From: Lwoffella lincolnii
Lineage (GTDB): Bacteria; Pseudomonadota; Gammaproteobacteria; Pseudomonadales; Moraxellaceae
DNA length: 64,000 bases
Direction of reading: 5' to 3'
Assembly: GCF_002014765.1 (NCBI RefSeq)
Contig: NZ_MUYT01000004.1
Span: 186,001-250,000, forward strand
Under the pieces are notes generated by a model that did not search any database, had not been told where the DNA came from, and saw nothing but the letters and a program-made list of their open reading frames with translations. Position numbers and translations under genes: made by a program. How positions within the stretch are numbered: position 1 is the first letter of the stretch; each line of letters starts with the position of its first letter. Shown in pieces: positions 27,339 to 35,265 of the stretch.

Positions 27339-28739
27339 TTAAATCGTCATGTCATCATGTGGTGTCATCAAACCTGCTTTGGCATTCACCATAATTTCCA
27401 CCCTTGCATTGCCCATCTCTTTGGGCTGCTGCATGATTAAGGCATGACCATCATCTACCAAGGTTTGCCAATGTGCTTGCTTGCAAGGATTTCCAGTCAT
27501 CGTTACCGAAACTGATTTGGTTTTTAAACGAATGATGGGAGATTGATGGGCATAACCTGAATGCTTAAGACGCAACACTTGATGGGCGATGGTATTGGCT
27601 TGCTCCCTCAATGGGGCAACATAACGGCACGCCTGCCCACCGATTGCCACACAATCACCAATGGCATACACGTCGGTTTGTGATGTCTGTAATGTTTGAC
27701 CATCAACAAAAATGCCTTGCTGTGGGTTAAAGCGAATCCCTGCTCGTTTTGGTAATCGTTCATCGACCATCAACCCTGTGCTTGCCACCACTTCGTCCAC
27801 CAAAATACGATTGCCATTTTCAAAACTTATGTCATATTGGTCTTGAGCGGTTTTTTTTATGCCACTGACCACATGACCACCTAAAAAACGAATGCCTGTC
27901 CGCTCAAGTGCATCTTTAACCATTTGACCAGCTTTGATTGGTAACACATCAGCAAGGGGCAATTGGTTGCGGTCAATTAAAGTAACCTGATGCCCTGCTT
28001 TGACCATGTCTTCTGCCAATTCACTGCCCACCATGCCTGCACCAATGATGGCAATGGACTGATTGGGTTTGTCTGCAAGTTTATTGTGTAATTTGGCAAA
28101 CATGTCGATATGGTTAATCCGCCAAACAAATTTAGGGGATAAACTGGCTGGTAAAATAGGCGTTGCCCCAATCGCAAACACCAAAGATTCATAATAAAAA
28201 TCACCCCGTGTGGTACGCACTTGTTTATTGACAGCATCAATGTGCATGACAAAAGTATCTGCCACCAAGCCCACATTTAAGCGGTCTTTTTCGCTAATGG
28301 CAGATTGGTTAATCAACCCATCAGCAGTTTTATGCTGACTGATTGCCACCGATAATTGTGGTTTATGATAACGGTCGCCAGTGTCAGCGGTGATTAAGGT
28401 AATCGGATACTCAAAATCCAATGCTCGCACCGCTTCAATCACCGCCCAACCTGCCAACCCTGCCCCAATGACCACCAAACCTCCCACATCACCTGTTGGG
28501 TTGATTTGAGGTTTGACAATGGCGACATTGCGTGGGGTAAATGGTTCAAAATCTCGCTTGGTAACACCACACAACGGACATTGCCAATCATCAGGAATGT
28601 CATCAAATCGTGTGCCAGCAGGCAATCCCCCATCTGGGTCACCTAATTTTTCATCATATATCCAACCACACGCTCGGCAAAGAAATTGTTGCCATTCGCC
28701 ACGTCCATCTGTTGGGTTGCCATCTTTGTCTATGTTCAT
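27339..28739 (-). CDS. Rubredoxin fused to FAD-dependent rubredoxin/NAD(P)H reductase
   Basis: 466 residues. The N-terminal ~65 residues are a rubredoxin (CRACGWIYDE and CPLCGV iron-binding pairs). A flavoprotein disulphide reductase-like domain follows: FAD site VVIGAGLAGWAVIEAV, NAD site IAIIGAGMVGSELAEDM and the second FAD motif VYAIGDCVAI. Rubredoxin and its reductase are usually separate; here electrons from NAD(P)H could pass within one chain to an oxygenase or a peroxide/NO-reducing partner. None of those lies adjacent. The start is supported by AAGAGAAA. Confidence 0.92.
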   Translation of the reverse strand: MNIDKDGNPTDGRGEWQQFLCRACGWIYDEKLGDPDGGLPAGTRFDDIPDDWQCPLCGVTKRDFEPFTPRNVAIVKPQINPTGDVGGLVVIGAGLAGWAVIEAVRALDFEYPITLITADTGDRYHKPQLSVAISQHKTADGLINQSAISEKDRLNVGLVADTFVMHIDAVNKQVRTTRGDFYYESLVFAIGATPILPASLSPKFVWRINHIDMFAKLHNKLADKPNQSIAIIGAGMVGSELAEDMVKAGHQVTLIDRNQLPLADVLPIKAGQMVKDALERTGIRFLGGHVVSGIKKTAQDQYDISFENGNRILVDEVVASTGLMVDERLPKRAGIRFNPQQGIFVDGQTLQTSQTDVYAIGDCVAIGGQACRYVAPLREQANTIAHQVLRLKHSGYAHQSPIIRLKTKSVSVTMTGNPCKQAHWQTLVDDGHALIMQQPKEMGNARVEIMVNAKAGLMTPHDDMTI

Positions 28740-28778
28740 TGTTTTCTCTTGTTTATTGGCTTGAGTGATATTGGAGAC

Positions 28779-29114
28779 TTAGTTTGATATGTCCAACAAC
28801 AAGGCAAGTTTATCTTTCAACTGTTGTAATTCTTGCTGACTTACTTTACCTTTAAGTTTGGCATGACGAACTTTCCAATCTAAACTTTTGATTTGGTCGG
28901 ATAATGCCACGTTTTGTGGCACACCATCAATCATCACTTCAAATGGATAACCTTTGATTTTTGTGGTTAATGGACAACAGATAAGTAAGTTTGTGATTTG
29001 ATTATAACTTTTTGGTGTTAATACCACCGCAGGGCGATGTCCTGCTTGCTCACGCCCTGCTTGCGGGTCAAATTCTAACCAAACAATATCACCAACATCT
29101 GGAACATAACTCAT
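28779..29114 (-). CDS. mazF: MazF-family endoribonuclease toxin
   Basis: 111 residues: PDVGDIVWLEFDPQAGREQAG, then HRPAVVLTP, the MazF/PemK start with the catalytic Arg region, and ICCPLTTKIKGYPFEV with the conserved Thr. These toxins cut single-stranded RNA in the cytoplasm. It lies 5 bp after mazE, the standard order, and appears intact. Confidence 0.92.
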   Translation of the reverse strand: MSYVPDVGDIVWLEFDPQAGREQAGHRPAVVLTPKSYNQITNLLICCPLTTKIKGYPFEVMIDGVPQNVALSDQIKSLDWKVRHAKLKGKVSQQELQQLKDKLALLLDISN

Positions 29115-29119
29115 AACCG

Positions 29120-29353
29120 TTACTTGCCAACAGATTGCCCAAAATCAATTTCATCGTGTAAGTTATTTGGTGTGATTTGGCTTAATAGTTTATCAAGGGT
29201 TTCTTGATTATCAAGGATTGGCTCAATGATAATCTTTCCCGCTTCAGCACGAATATCAACTCGCCGTTCACTGGTCAAGTTCAATTCTGCCAAAATACCA
29301 GCAGGAATTCTGACACCAACACCATTGTCCCATTGTATTATGGTAACTTCCAT
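29120..29353 (-). CDS. mazE: MazE-family antitoxin
   Basis: 77 residues from the ATG at 29353 behind AAGGAG. The AbrB-type swapped-hairpin N-terminus reads IIQWDNGVGVRIPAGIL, and the C-terminal tail is acidic and would wrap MazF. It precedes mazF and should autoregulate the pair. Confidence 0.9.
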   Translation of the reverse strand: MEVTIIQWDNGVGVRIPAGILAELNLTSERRVDIRAEAGKIIIEPILDNQETLDKLLSQITPNNLHDEIDFGQSVGK

Positions 29354-29420
29354 CACAACTCCTTGTTTCGCTTATGTCAATGAAAATTATATATTGTATA
29401 ATTCAAAACACACAACCAAT

Positions 29421-30593
29421 TCAGTTTGGCGTCACTTCCGTCATCAATTGATGCGATAAATAACGCAAATGCTTGATTGCTGGGGTAACAATCGCCACAA
29501 ACTGGGATTCACGCAACCGCCGCTGTGGGTGTGCCGTCATCAAATAGCCCCTTGCTCCTTGATGCAGCATGCCTGCTTGAGTGGCACGCAAAGACAATTT
29601 TGCCCCTTGAATGCGTAAATCCAACACATCAAGCAGATAATCCTTGCTGGACTCAAACGGTGTTTTGGCAAGTTCGGCCGTGCGTGCCACTGCCCCATCA
29701 AGGGCAAGTTGCAAACCATCTGCTTGGTCTTCCAAAAATTGATTGACATGCCCCAGTTGGGCTTCAACAGCACGAATGTCATCTATTGCCCCTTGAATAA
29801 TCCCAACACCAATTCCCATCTGCATCAGCACAAATGCCCCACGAATTCGCTCAATAAACGGTTTGGCAGGGTCAGCGATGATGGTCTCATTTGGCACAAA
29901 ATAATCATTGAGTTCAATTTGCCACGTGCTTGAACCTTCCATACCGCTGAATGTTGGGCATGGATTGAGCTTCCATTGTGTTTGACGGTCATCATCGAAG
30001 CTTAATAAAAAGAACACATCATACGGTGTTGTCTCAACATGCTCAACCGTCGCCACTGCTCCACAATACTGATTTGGGGCGATGTGGCTGATCCATGGTA
30101 ATGTGCCTGACACCAAATAGCCATTTGCCACTTTTTTGCCACGCAAAATCATCGGCTCAATGTTTGCCCATGTTTTCATCGGATTGGATAACGCCGTTCC
30201 GCCAAACGTTTTGCCCAGTGTGTGATTGGCTAACATCTGATGTTTGAGTTGGGTGTTGTCTGACTGGTCAAGATACAATCCCATTACTTGATGACACCAA
30301 GATAAAAATCCTGTTGTGCCACAGACTTGGGCAATTTTTGCCGTACTGGCAATCGCTTGGTCAAAGCGTCCACCTTGACTGGATAAATGTGGGGCAAATG
30401 CCCCCAGTTTGGCAAGCTCAGCCATTTCTTTGACAGGATAATGACCTTTATCAATGGCGATGGGGTCAAGAATTTGTGTTGCCAGTTGGCTGATGTTATT
30501 AAAAAAATTTGGCTTATCCTGCCATTGGTTGATGGTGGGTAAGGCGGTGTTTGCTTGCACATCATGTGGGTAGTGGCTGTCAAATTGGGTCAT
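29421..30593 (-). CDS. Acyl-CoA dehydrogenase-fold flavoprotein
   Basis: 390 residues with an acyl-CoA dehydrogenase fold: a helical N-terminal domain, a central beta domain with SGTLPWISHIAP, and a C-terminal helical bundle. The usual catalytic Glu region of fatty-acid enzymes is not clear. Relatives include DszC/SfnC-like monooxygenases acting with reduced flavin on sulphur compounds, so oxygenase function is possible. It carries a 46-bp element upstream that is shared with the AEC transporter region near the CysB-like regulator. Confidence 0.75.
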   Translation of the reverse strand: MTQFDSHYPHDVQANTALPTINQWQDKPNFFNNISQLATQILDPIAIDKGHYPVKEMAELAKLGAFAPHLSSQGGRFDQAIASTAKIAQVCGTTGFLSWCHQVMGLYLDQSDNTQLKHQMLANHTLGKTFGGTALSNPMKTWANIEPMILRGKKVANGYLVSGTLPWISHIAPNQYCGAVATVEHVETTPYDVFFLLSFDDDRQTQWKLNPCPTFSGMEGSSTWQIELNDYFVPNETIIADPAKPFIERIRGAFVLMQMGIGVGIIQGAIDDIRAVEAQLGHVNQFLEDQADGLQLALDGAVARTAELAKTPFESSKDYLLDVLDLRIQGAKLSLRATQAGMLHQGARGYLMTAHPQRRLRESQFVAIVTPAIKHLRYLSHQLMTEVTPN

Positions 30594-30680
30594 GGCATTA
30601 CCTAAATATCATAAATCAAGTATTATTTTTGATTGATTTTATCTTAACAATCAGACAGATATTGTAAATAAACTGTCATC

Positions 30681-30726
30681 AAAATAATGTGCAAATTTCG
30701 CCTATCGTAATGCCAAATTTCAATAT
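30681..30726. repeat. Copy B of the shared 46-bp intergenic element
   Basis: Matches 11405-11450 at about 38 of 46 positions. It lies 88 bp upstream of the minus-strand flavoprotein start and is a candidate regulatory site. Confidence 0.55.
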
Positions 30727-30756
30727 AAAAAGATTCAATATAAAAATACCCAACAC

Positions 30757-30784
30757 AAAAAAGCCCAACGTGCTAAGGTTGAGC
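30757..30784 (-). terminator. Rho-independent terminator after ispF
   Basis: On the minus strand GCTCAAC-loop-GTTGGGC is followed by six T residues, about 40 bp after the ispF stop. Confidence 0.85.
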
Positions 30785-30825
30785 TTTGATGAATTTGTCT
30801 GCGTTTTTTAGCATCATGCCTTATT

Positions 30826-31317
30826 TTATTCATGCCTGACTAAAAGTACCACGGCTGTAACCATGATGCCCTCTTGCCGTCCTGTAAAACCCAACTTTTC
30901 GCTGGTGGTGGCTTTGACGCTGATGTCATCTACCGAAGTGTTCAAAAGATGGGCGATATTTTTTCGCATGGCAATTTTATAAGGGCTGATTTTTGGGCGT
31001 TCACACACAATGGTAACGTCCACATTGCCAATGCGGTATCCTGCATCGGTGATTTTTTTATAAACCGCTTTTAACAGCACACCAGAGTCCAGCCCTGCGT
31101 GATTTGGGTCAGTGTCAGGAAAATGCTCACCAATATCACCCAATGCCATTGCTCCAAGCAAGGCATCTGCCAAAGCATGTAGCACCACATCACCATCAGA
31201 ATGGGCTTGTAGGCTGAGATGATGTTCAATCTCCACACCAGCCAATTTCACAAATTGGTTGGCTTTTCCGTTATTGTGTAGGGCATGAATGTCCACCCCT
31301 TGACCAATTTTTATCAT
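30826..31317 (-). CDS. ispF: 2-C-methyl-D-erythritol 2,4-cyclodiphosphate synthase
   Basis: 163 residues. The N-terminal IGQGVDIHAL holds the zinc-binding Asp and His, SDGDVVLHALADALLGA is the family signature, and the C-terminal VKATTSEKLGFTGRQEGI is typical. It makes MEcPP in the non-mevalonate isoprenoid pathway. It is divergent from mnmA; ispD is not seen in the window. Confidence 0.96.
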   Translation of the reverse strand: MIKIGQGVDIHALHNNGKANQFVKLAGVEIEHHLSLQAHSDGDVVLHALADALLGAMALGDIGEHFPDTDPNHAGLDSGVLLKAVYKKITDAGYRIGNVDVTIVCERPKISPYKIAMRKNIAHLLNTSVDDISVKATTSEKLGFTGRQEGIMVTAVVLLVRHE

Positions 31318-31534
31318 GTCGCATGACTTCCTTTAACCAATTCGTTGTTTGTGTCGTTGTTTGTGTCATTGTTGTTTGTGTCATTATAGTATCTTTTATC
31401 CACATCAGCCATCAATATCAGCCACAAACTCTGTTATCAAACTCTGTTATAATGGCACATTGCATTTTGCAAAACCCATCAACAGCCCCATAAAAACACA
31501 ACCAATAACCATCAATTTTGAATTAGTTTTGATT

Positions 31535-32722
31535 ATGATAACCACTGCTTTTACTTTGGCTGATGTTGCCAACACTTTAAATACCCCCCCCAAAGACATT
31601 AAAGTCATCGTTGGCATGTCTGGCGGTGTGGACAGCTCGGTATCGGCTGTTTTGTTACAACAAGCAGGCTTTCATGTTGAAGGCTTGTTTATGAAAAATT
31701 GGGAAGAAGATGATGGCAGTGAATACTGCACCGCCATGACTGACCTTGCCGACGCCCAAGCGGTGGCGGATAAAATCGGTATTAAATTACACACTGCCAA
31801 CTTTGCCATGGAATATTGGGACAATGTTTTTGAACATTTTTTGGCAGAATATCAAGCAGGACGCACGCCAAACCCTGATATTTTATGCAACAAAGAAATT
31901 AAATTTAAAGCCTTTTTGGATTATGCGTCTGGGCCACAATTTGGACTTGGGGCGGATTTTATCGCCACAGGACATTATGCACGCCGTGGTTTTGGTCAAG
32001 ATGGCAGGGCCCAGTTGCTGCGTGGTTTGGACACCAATAAAGACCAAAGTTATTTTTTACACGCTGTGGGGGGCGACAAAATCGCTAAGACACTTTTTCC
32101 CATCGGTGAGCTTGAAAAGCCACAAGTGCGAGCCATTGCCCAAAAATATGACCTTATCACCGCCAACAAAAAGGACTCCACAGGGATTTGCTTTATTGGC
32201 GAACGCAAGTTTAAAGATTTTTTACAACAGTATTTGCCCGCCCAAAAAGGCGATATCTACACCGATGATGGCATAAAAATCGGCACACATGATGGCTTGA
32301 TGTATTACACCATCGGACAGCGTGGCGGCATTGGCATCGGCGGTGTGGCAAATCGCTCTGAAGAGCCGTGGTTTGTGTTACACAAAGACCTGACAAATAA
32401 CCGTCTCATCGTCGGACAGGGGCATGACCACGCCATGTTACAATCTGACGAACTCACCGCTTATAAACTGGATTGGGGAATTGCTCCGCCTGCTCAGATT
32501 TTTGGCAAGCAAGGTTTTAGATGCACCGCCAAAACCCGCTATCGCCAGCCTGACCAAGATTGTACGGTGTTTGCCCTTGATGACACAGGCGATAAAGTCA
32601 AAGTGGTGTTTGATGAAGCTCAGCGTGCGGTAACACAAGGGCAATCGGTTGTGTTTTATGATGGCGACATTTGCCTAGGGGGTGGGGTGATTGATGGGAC
32701 AAATGCGTCAGTTTCGTTTTAG
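31535..32722 (+). CDS. mnmA: tRNA 2-thiouridylase
   Basis: 395 residues from the ATG at 31535; the longer frame adds 62 residues of unlikely Cys/His-rich sequence. The PP-loop VIVGMSGGVDSSVSA is near residues 27-41, GLFMKNWEEDD follows, and the catalytic cysteines are in NPDILCNKEIKF and STGICFIGERKF. It thiolates U34 of tRNA(Glu, Gln, Lys). The window also holds mnmG, which modifies the same base. Confidence 0.95.
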   Translation: MITTAFTLADVANTLNTPPKDIKVIVGMSGGVDSSVSAVLLQQAGFHVEGLFMKNWEEDDGSEYCTAMTDLADAQAVADKIGIKLHTANFAMEYWDNVFEHFLAEYQAGRTPNPDILCNKEIKFKAFLDYASGPQFGLGADFIATGHYARRGFGQDGRAQLLRGLDTNKDQSYFLHAVGGDKIAKTLFPIGELEKPQVRAIAQKYDLITANKKDSTGICFIGERKFKDFLQQYLPAQKGDIYTDDGIKIGTHDGLMYYTIGQRGGIGIGGVANRSEEPWFVLHKDLTNNRLIVGQGHDHAMLQSDELTAYKLDWGIAPPAQIFGKQGFRCTAKTRYRQPDQDCTVFALDDTGDKVKVVFDEAQRAVTQGQSVVFYDGDICLGGGVIDGTNASVSF

Positions 32723-32763
32723 TTTTAAGGTCATCAATTTAGCATAATCCACCAATCAACCAC

Positions 32764-33558
32764 CTAATCAATCACTTGATAAACATCATAACTTAACTGA
32801 GCCACAGGCGTTAATTCAGAAGTAAACTGATAGAATTTCACATCATAACTGCCTGTTTGCCATGAATCATATGGTTGATAGCTGACCCAATTGGTATTTG
32901 AGTTTGGCAATATCAGTTTTTTTTCAAACAGCAACACTTCTCCAGTGGTACGGTTTGTCCACTTTATAAAAACATTTGCCCCCAATGGTACTTTGCCAAA
33001 GGTATTTAGATGGGCATAGAGCTTTTGCCGTTTGGATAAGGTGTTGGTATTTATGGACTGCTGAGTAAAATTGGGACTAATGGACATGATTATCTGCCCT
33101 GTCAACGGCTGATTGTCATTAGGTCGATACAACTCTTCAATCGCTCGGTTGGCAAATTGACGTTTGTCTTTGATTAACTCGGCATCTTTATCCGTCATAA
33201 ACCGTTCCACATAAGCATCAAGTTGACGGTTGGGAATGCTGTTTAACACCGCTTTGGCAGATTGTTCATTAAAATCTTGTGTAGAAAAGTTACGCTGATT
33301 GGTCTGTGCTTGAGTTAGGCCATGCTCAATGGCAAGTGATTCAATGATGAGTGGTTGTTCTGAGGCTTGCTCAATGTTTTCACCCTGTGGTAATTTGTGT
33401 GGTAAAGGGTTGGCCAAATCATGGATATTGGTTGATGTTTTTGCTTTGAGCTGTGCCAGTTGAGCCATATGCGAGCGAGTCATCAGTAAGAACGTTACCA
33501 ATGACCCAAACGCAAATACCACTAGGGTATAAATCAATAAAAACAGTTTATTTTTCAT
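32764..33558 (-). CDS. Unrecognised membrane-anchored envelope protein
   Basis: 264 residues, no family recognised. A single N-terminal membrane segment (LFLLIYTLVVFAFGSLVTFLL) is followed by a Gln/Asn-rich predicted periplasmic region with helices, then a beta-rich C-terminal ~100 residues ending GSYDVKFYQF and SYDVYQVID, which may be an Ig-like or sandwich domain. It is 3 bp from the lipoprotein gene upstream and probably in one operon with it. Confidence 0.7.
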   Translation of the reverse strand: MKNKLFLLIYTLVVFAFGSLVTFLLMTRSHMAQLAQLKAKTSTNIHDLANPLPHKLPQGENIEQASEQPLIIESLAIEHGLTQAQTNQRNFSTQDFNEQSAKAVLNSIPNRQLDAYVERFMTDKDAELIKDKRQFANRAIEELYRPNDNQPLTGQIIMSISPNFTQQSINTNTLSKRQKLYAHLNTFGKVPLGANVFIKWTNRTTGEVLLFEKKLILPNSNTNWVSYQPYDSWQTGSYDVKFYQFTSELTPVAQLSYDVYQVID

Positions 33559-33561
33559 GTG

Positions 33562-33978
33562 TTATTTTAAGCAACTTACCAAATAAGGCTTGCCTGTTTT
33601 TATCATATTTTTTAGTTCGCCCATATGTCTAGACTCTCCCTTAATATAAATATAAGGCAAATTGTTGGTACTCAGGTTGGTATGGCATTTTAGGCTAAAA
33701 GTCAGACCACCGTTTAGATTGGGTAATTTAACTTTACATTCTTGTGGAACAATGGCATTAAGTTGTCTTCTACCAACATAAATAATACCCTTGCTCTGAT
33801 CAATTTGACAGTCAGGGTAATTGACATATGATTTTTCGTAAGAATTTTTAAAAAACTCTTCTGATTGTTTTTTCATGTCATTCATGGCACGACTGCCTGA
33901 GCTGTCCGAACTGCCACCACCGCAGGCACTCAATAATAGAACCACTGCCAACAGACTGGTACTAAGAAGTGATTTCAT
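33562..33978 (-). CDS. Small lipoprotein of unknown function
   Basis: 138 residues from the ATG at 33978. The lipobox is LLLSACGGG, with lipidation expected at the Cys, followed by GGGSSDSSG, the same linker as in the next lipoprotein upstream. The mature part has several Cys residues that could form disulphides (PDCQID, QECKVK, LKCHTN, SCLK). No known domain was recognised. Confidence 0.7.
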   Translation of the reverse strand: MKSLLSTSLLAVVLLLSACGGGSSDSSGSRAMNDMKKQSEEFFKNSYEKSYVNYPDCQIDQSKGIIYVGRRQLNAIVPQECKVKLPNLNGGLTFSLKCHTNLSTNNLPYIYIKGESRHMGELKNMIKTGKPYLVSCLK

Positions 33979-34005
33979 TCTAACCCTACCTATAATAAAA
34001 AACAT

Positions 34006-34053
34006 AAAACAACGGCTTATTAAAACAACGGCTTATATCTATAAGCCGTTGTT
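34006..34053 (-). terminator. 13-bp hairpin between two lipoprotein genes, with a duplicated arm
   Basis: AACAACGGCTTAT and its complement form a perfect stem with a 4-base loop at 34024-34053. The left arm is duplicated at 34006-34020. It lies just after the upstream lipoprotein gene on the minus strand and is likely a terminator or attenuator. Confidence 0.65.
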
Positions 34054-34085
34054 CTAAACAATTATTAGCCCTACCAAATTAATCC

Positions 34086-34451
34086 TTATGGTTTACAAGT
34101 AATGGTGATGCCATTTAGATTGATGTTCTTACCAGAAATGAGCGTTGAAGTTGAAGTTGAAGTTACTCGACCATTACTACAAGTGTAAGTTATGTCCGCC
34201 CCATTATTGAAGCTTGGTACAGAATAAATACACCCAGTTGCTGTTGCATAGACTGTTGAACCATTAGTCTCACATACATTAGATTTCTTGCCTGTTTGAT
34301 TTTTAGGAGCAGGAGTTGTTGGAGTGGTAGGTGTGGGTATGGTGTCTTTTTTTACTGCCACTTGTTCGCCAGAGCTGTCCGAACTGCCACCACCACAAGC
34401 GGTTAAAGTCATGGCAGCAGCCAGCATGGTGGTTGTAAATAATGCTTTCAT
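34086..34451 (-). CDS. Small lipoprotein with Thr/Pro linker, unknown function
   Basis: 121 residues from the ATG at 34451, with AAGGA upstream. The lipobox is MTLTACGGG, followed by SSDSSG and a PTPTTPTTPAP linker. The compact C-terminal part has four Cys residues (VCETNG, GCIYSV, TCSNGR, ITCKP) that fit a small disulphide-bonded domain. No family recognised. The first 35 bp after the lipobox codon are nearly identical to the neighbouring lipoprotein gene. Confidence 0.7.
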   Translation of the reverse strand: MKALFTTTMLAAAMTLTACGGGSSDSSGEQVAVKKDTIPTPTTPTTPAPKNQTGKKSNVCETNGSTVYATATGCIYSVPSFNNGADITYTCSNGRVTSTSTSTLISGKNINLNGITITCKP

Positions 34452-34713
34452 AAGCGTGTCCTTGTATGAGCGTGTATGGGTTGGGTTAAAATAGTAACTA
34501 TACTTATAATATAATAACAAATTACAAACTAAGCAAGACATTTTTTAATAAAACATCAATATATTTATCAATCAGTTTCATTGACATACTCCCACCACCA
34601 AACCTAGCGGTAGGCGTGAGAATTCTTGCGACCCATAACAACTTAAGCTTAGATTGAGTTGTTACCTTTCGTCATGCCACCATCGCTGAATAGTATCGGC
34701 ATGAGGGAACTCT

Positions 34714-34918
34714 TTACACAGTAGCAAGTCCTGCCACATCAGCTAATGCCTGCTTTTTATGGTTCTTTACCATGTTTTTTACACCTAAATCTTCAATCGC
34801 ATGACTGGTAGCTTGGTTTTCGCAAATCAGTTTATGGGTGAATTTATGGTGTTTATGTTTATATGGTGTCAGTCTAAACGCTGGTTGCGTACTTTTTCAT
34901 GAATACGAGCAACAACTA
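34714..34918 (-). pseudogene. tnpB remnant
   Basis: Two frames are needed. VARIHEKVRNQRLD ends at a stop, then after a deletion HKFTHKLICENQATSH and IEDLGVKNMVKNHKKQAL follow. These are the middle TnpB segments including the catalytic-Glu region, here altered to IED. The N-terminus, the zinc finger and the last RuvC motif are gone. Confidence 0.75.
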
Positions 34919-34970
34919 ACTTTTTGAAATATGGGTATCATTCAGCATTATTTTTATTTAAGTGTCAATT

Positions 34971-35105
34971 ATGAATAATCAACTAATAGCAGAGTTTTAC
35001 TGGAAGCCTGTACTTTGGACTAGGGCATATTGTTTACTCTCTACTGGTGGTGCTATGATTGATGCCATCAGACAATATATCGAAAAACAAGAACGCCCTG
35101 ACTAG
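34971..35105 (+). pseudogene. tnpA (Y1 transposase) 3' remnant
   Basis: Forty-four codons matching the C-terminus of IS200-type TnpA: EFYWKPVLWTRAYCLLSTGG, then IRQYIEKQ with the helix that normally bears the catalytic Tyr. The His-hydrophobic-His part and everything upstream are absent. Confidence 0.75.
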
Positions 35106-35265
35106 GTCGCCTGTGCTTACATCTCCACCTAAATCAAAGATTAAAGGTGGAGAATTACGCAGGATGAGTTAAAGAAATTAGCGACCAAATTGGTTATAAT
35201 GCGTCTAATTATTCGCCATGATGATTTGGTGATTTATTTTAGTTATTTTTTTATTAGGAATTTTC

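Larger units (their letters stand above)
34581..35165. mobile_element. Decayed IS200/IS605-type element
   Basis: About 585 bp between lipoprotein and purB genes. The left side shows a right-end-like tip (TTGACATACTCCC on the plus strand) with a broken hairpin. The right side shows CTCCACC-loop-GGTGGAG. Between them are a tnpB fragment (minus strand) and a tnpA 3' fragment (plus strand), the divergent order of IS605. Both genes are broken, so the element is inactive alone. Confidence 0.75.

Noticed and set aside
31349..31534. 62-residue N-terminal extension of MnmA
   Set aside because: Open frame only; the Cys/His-rich sequence is unlike the family and the ATG at 31535 matches the normal N-terminus.
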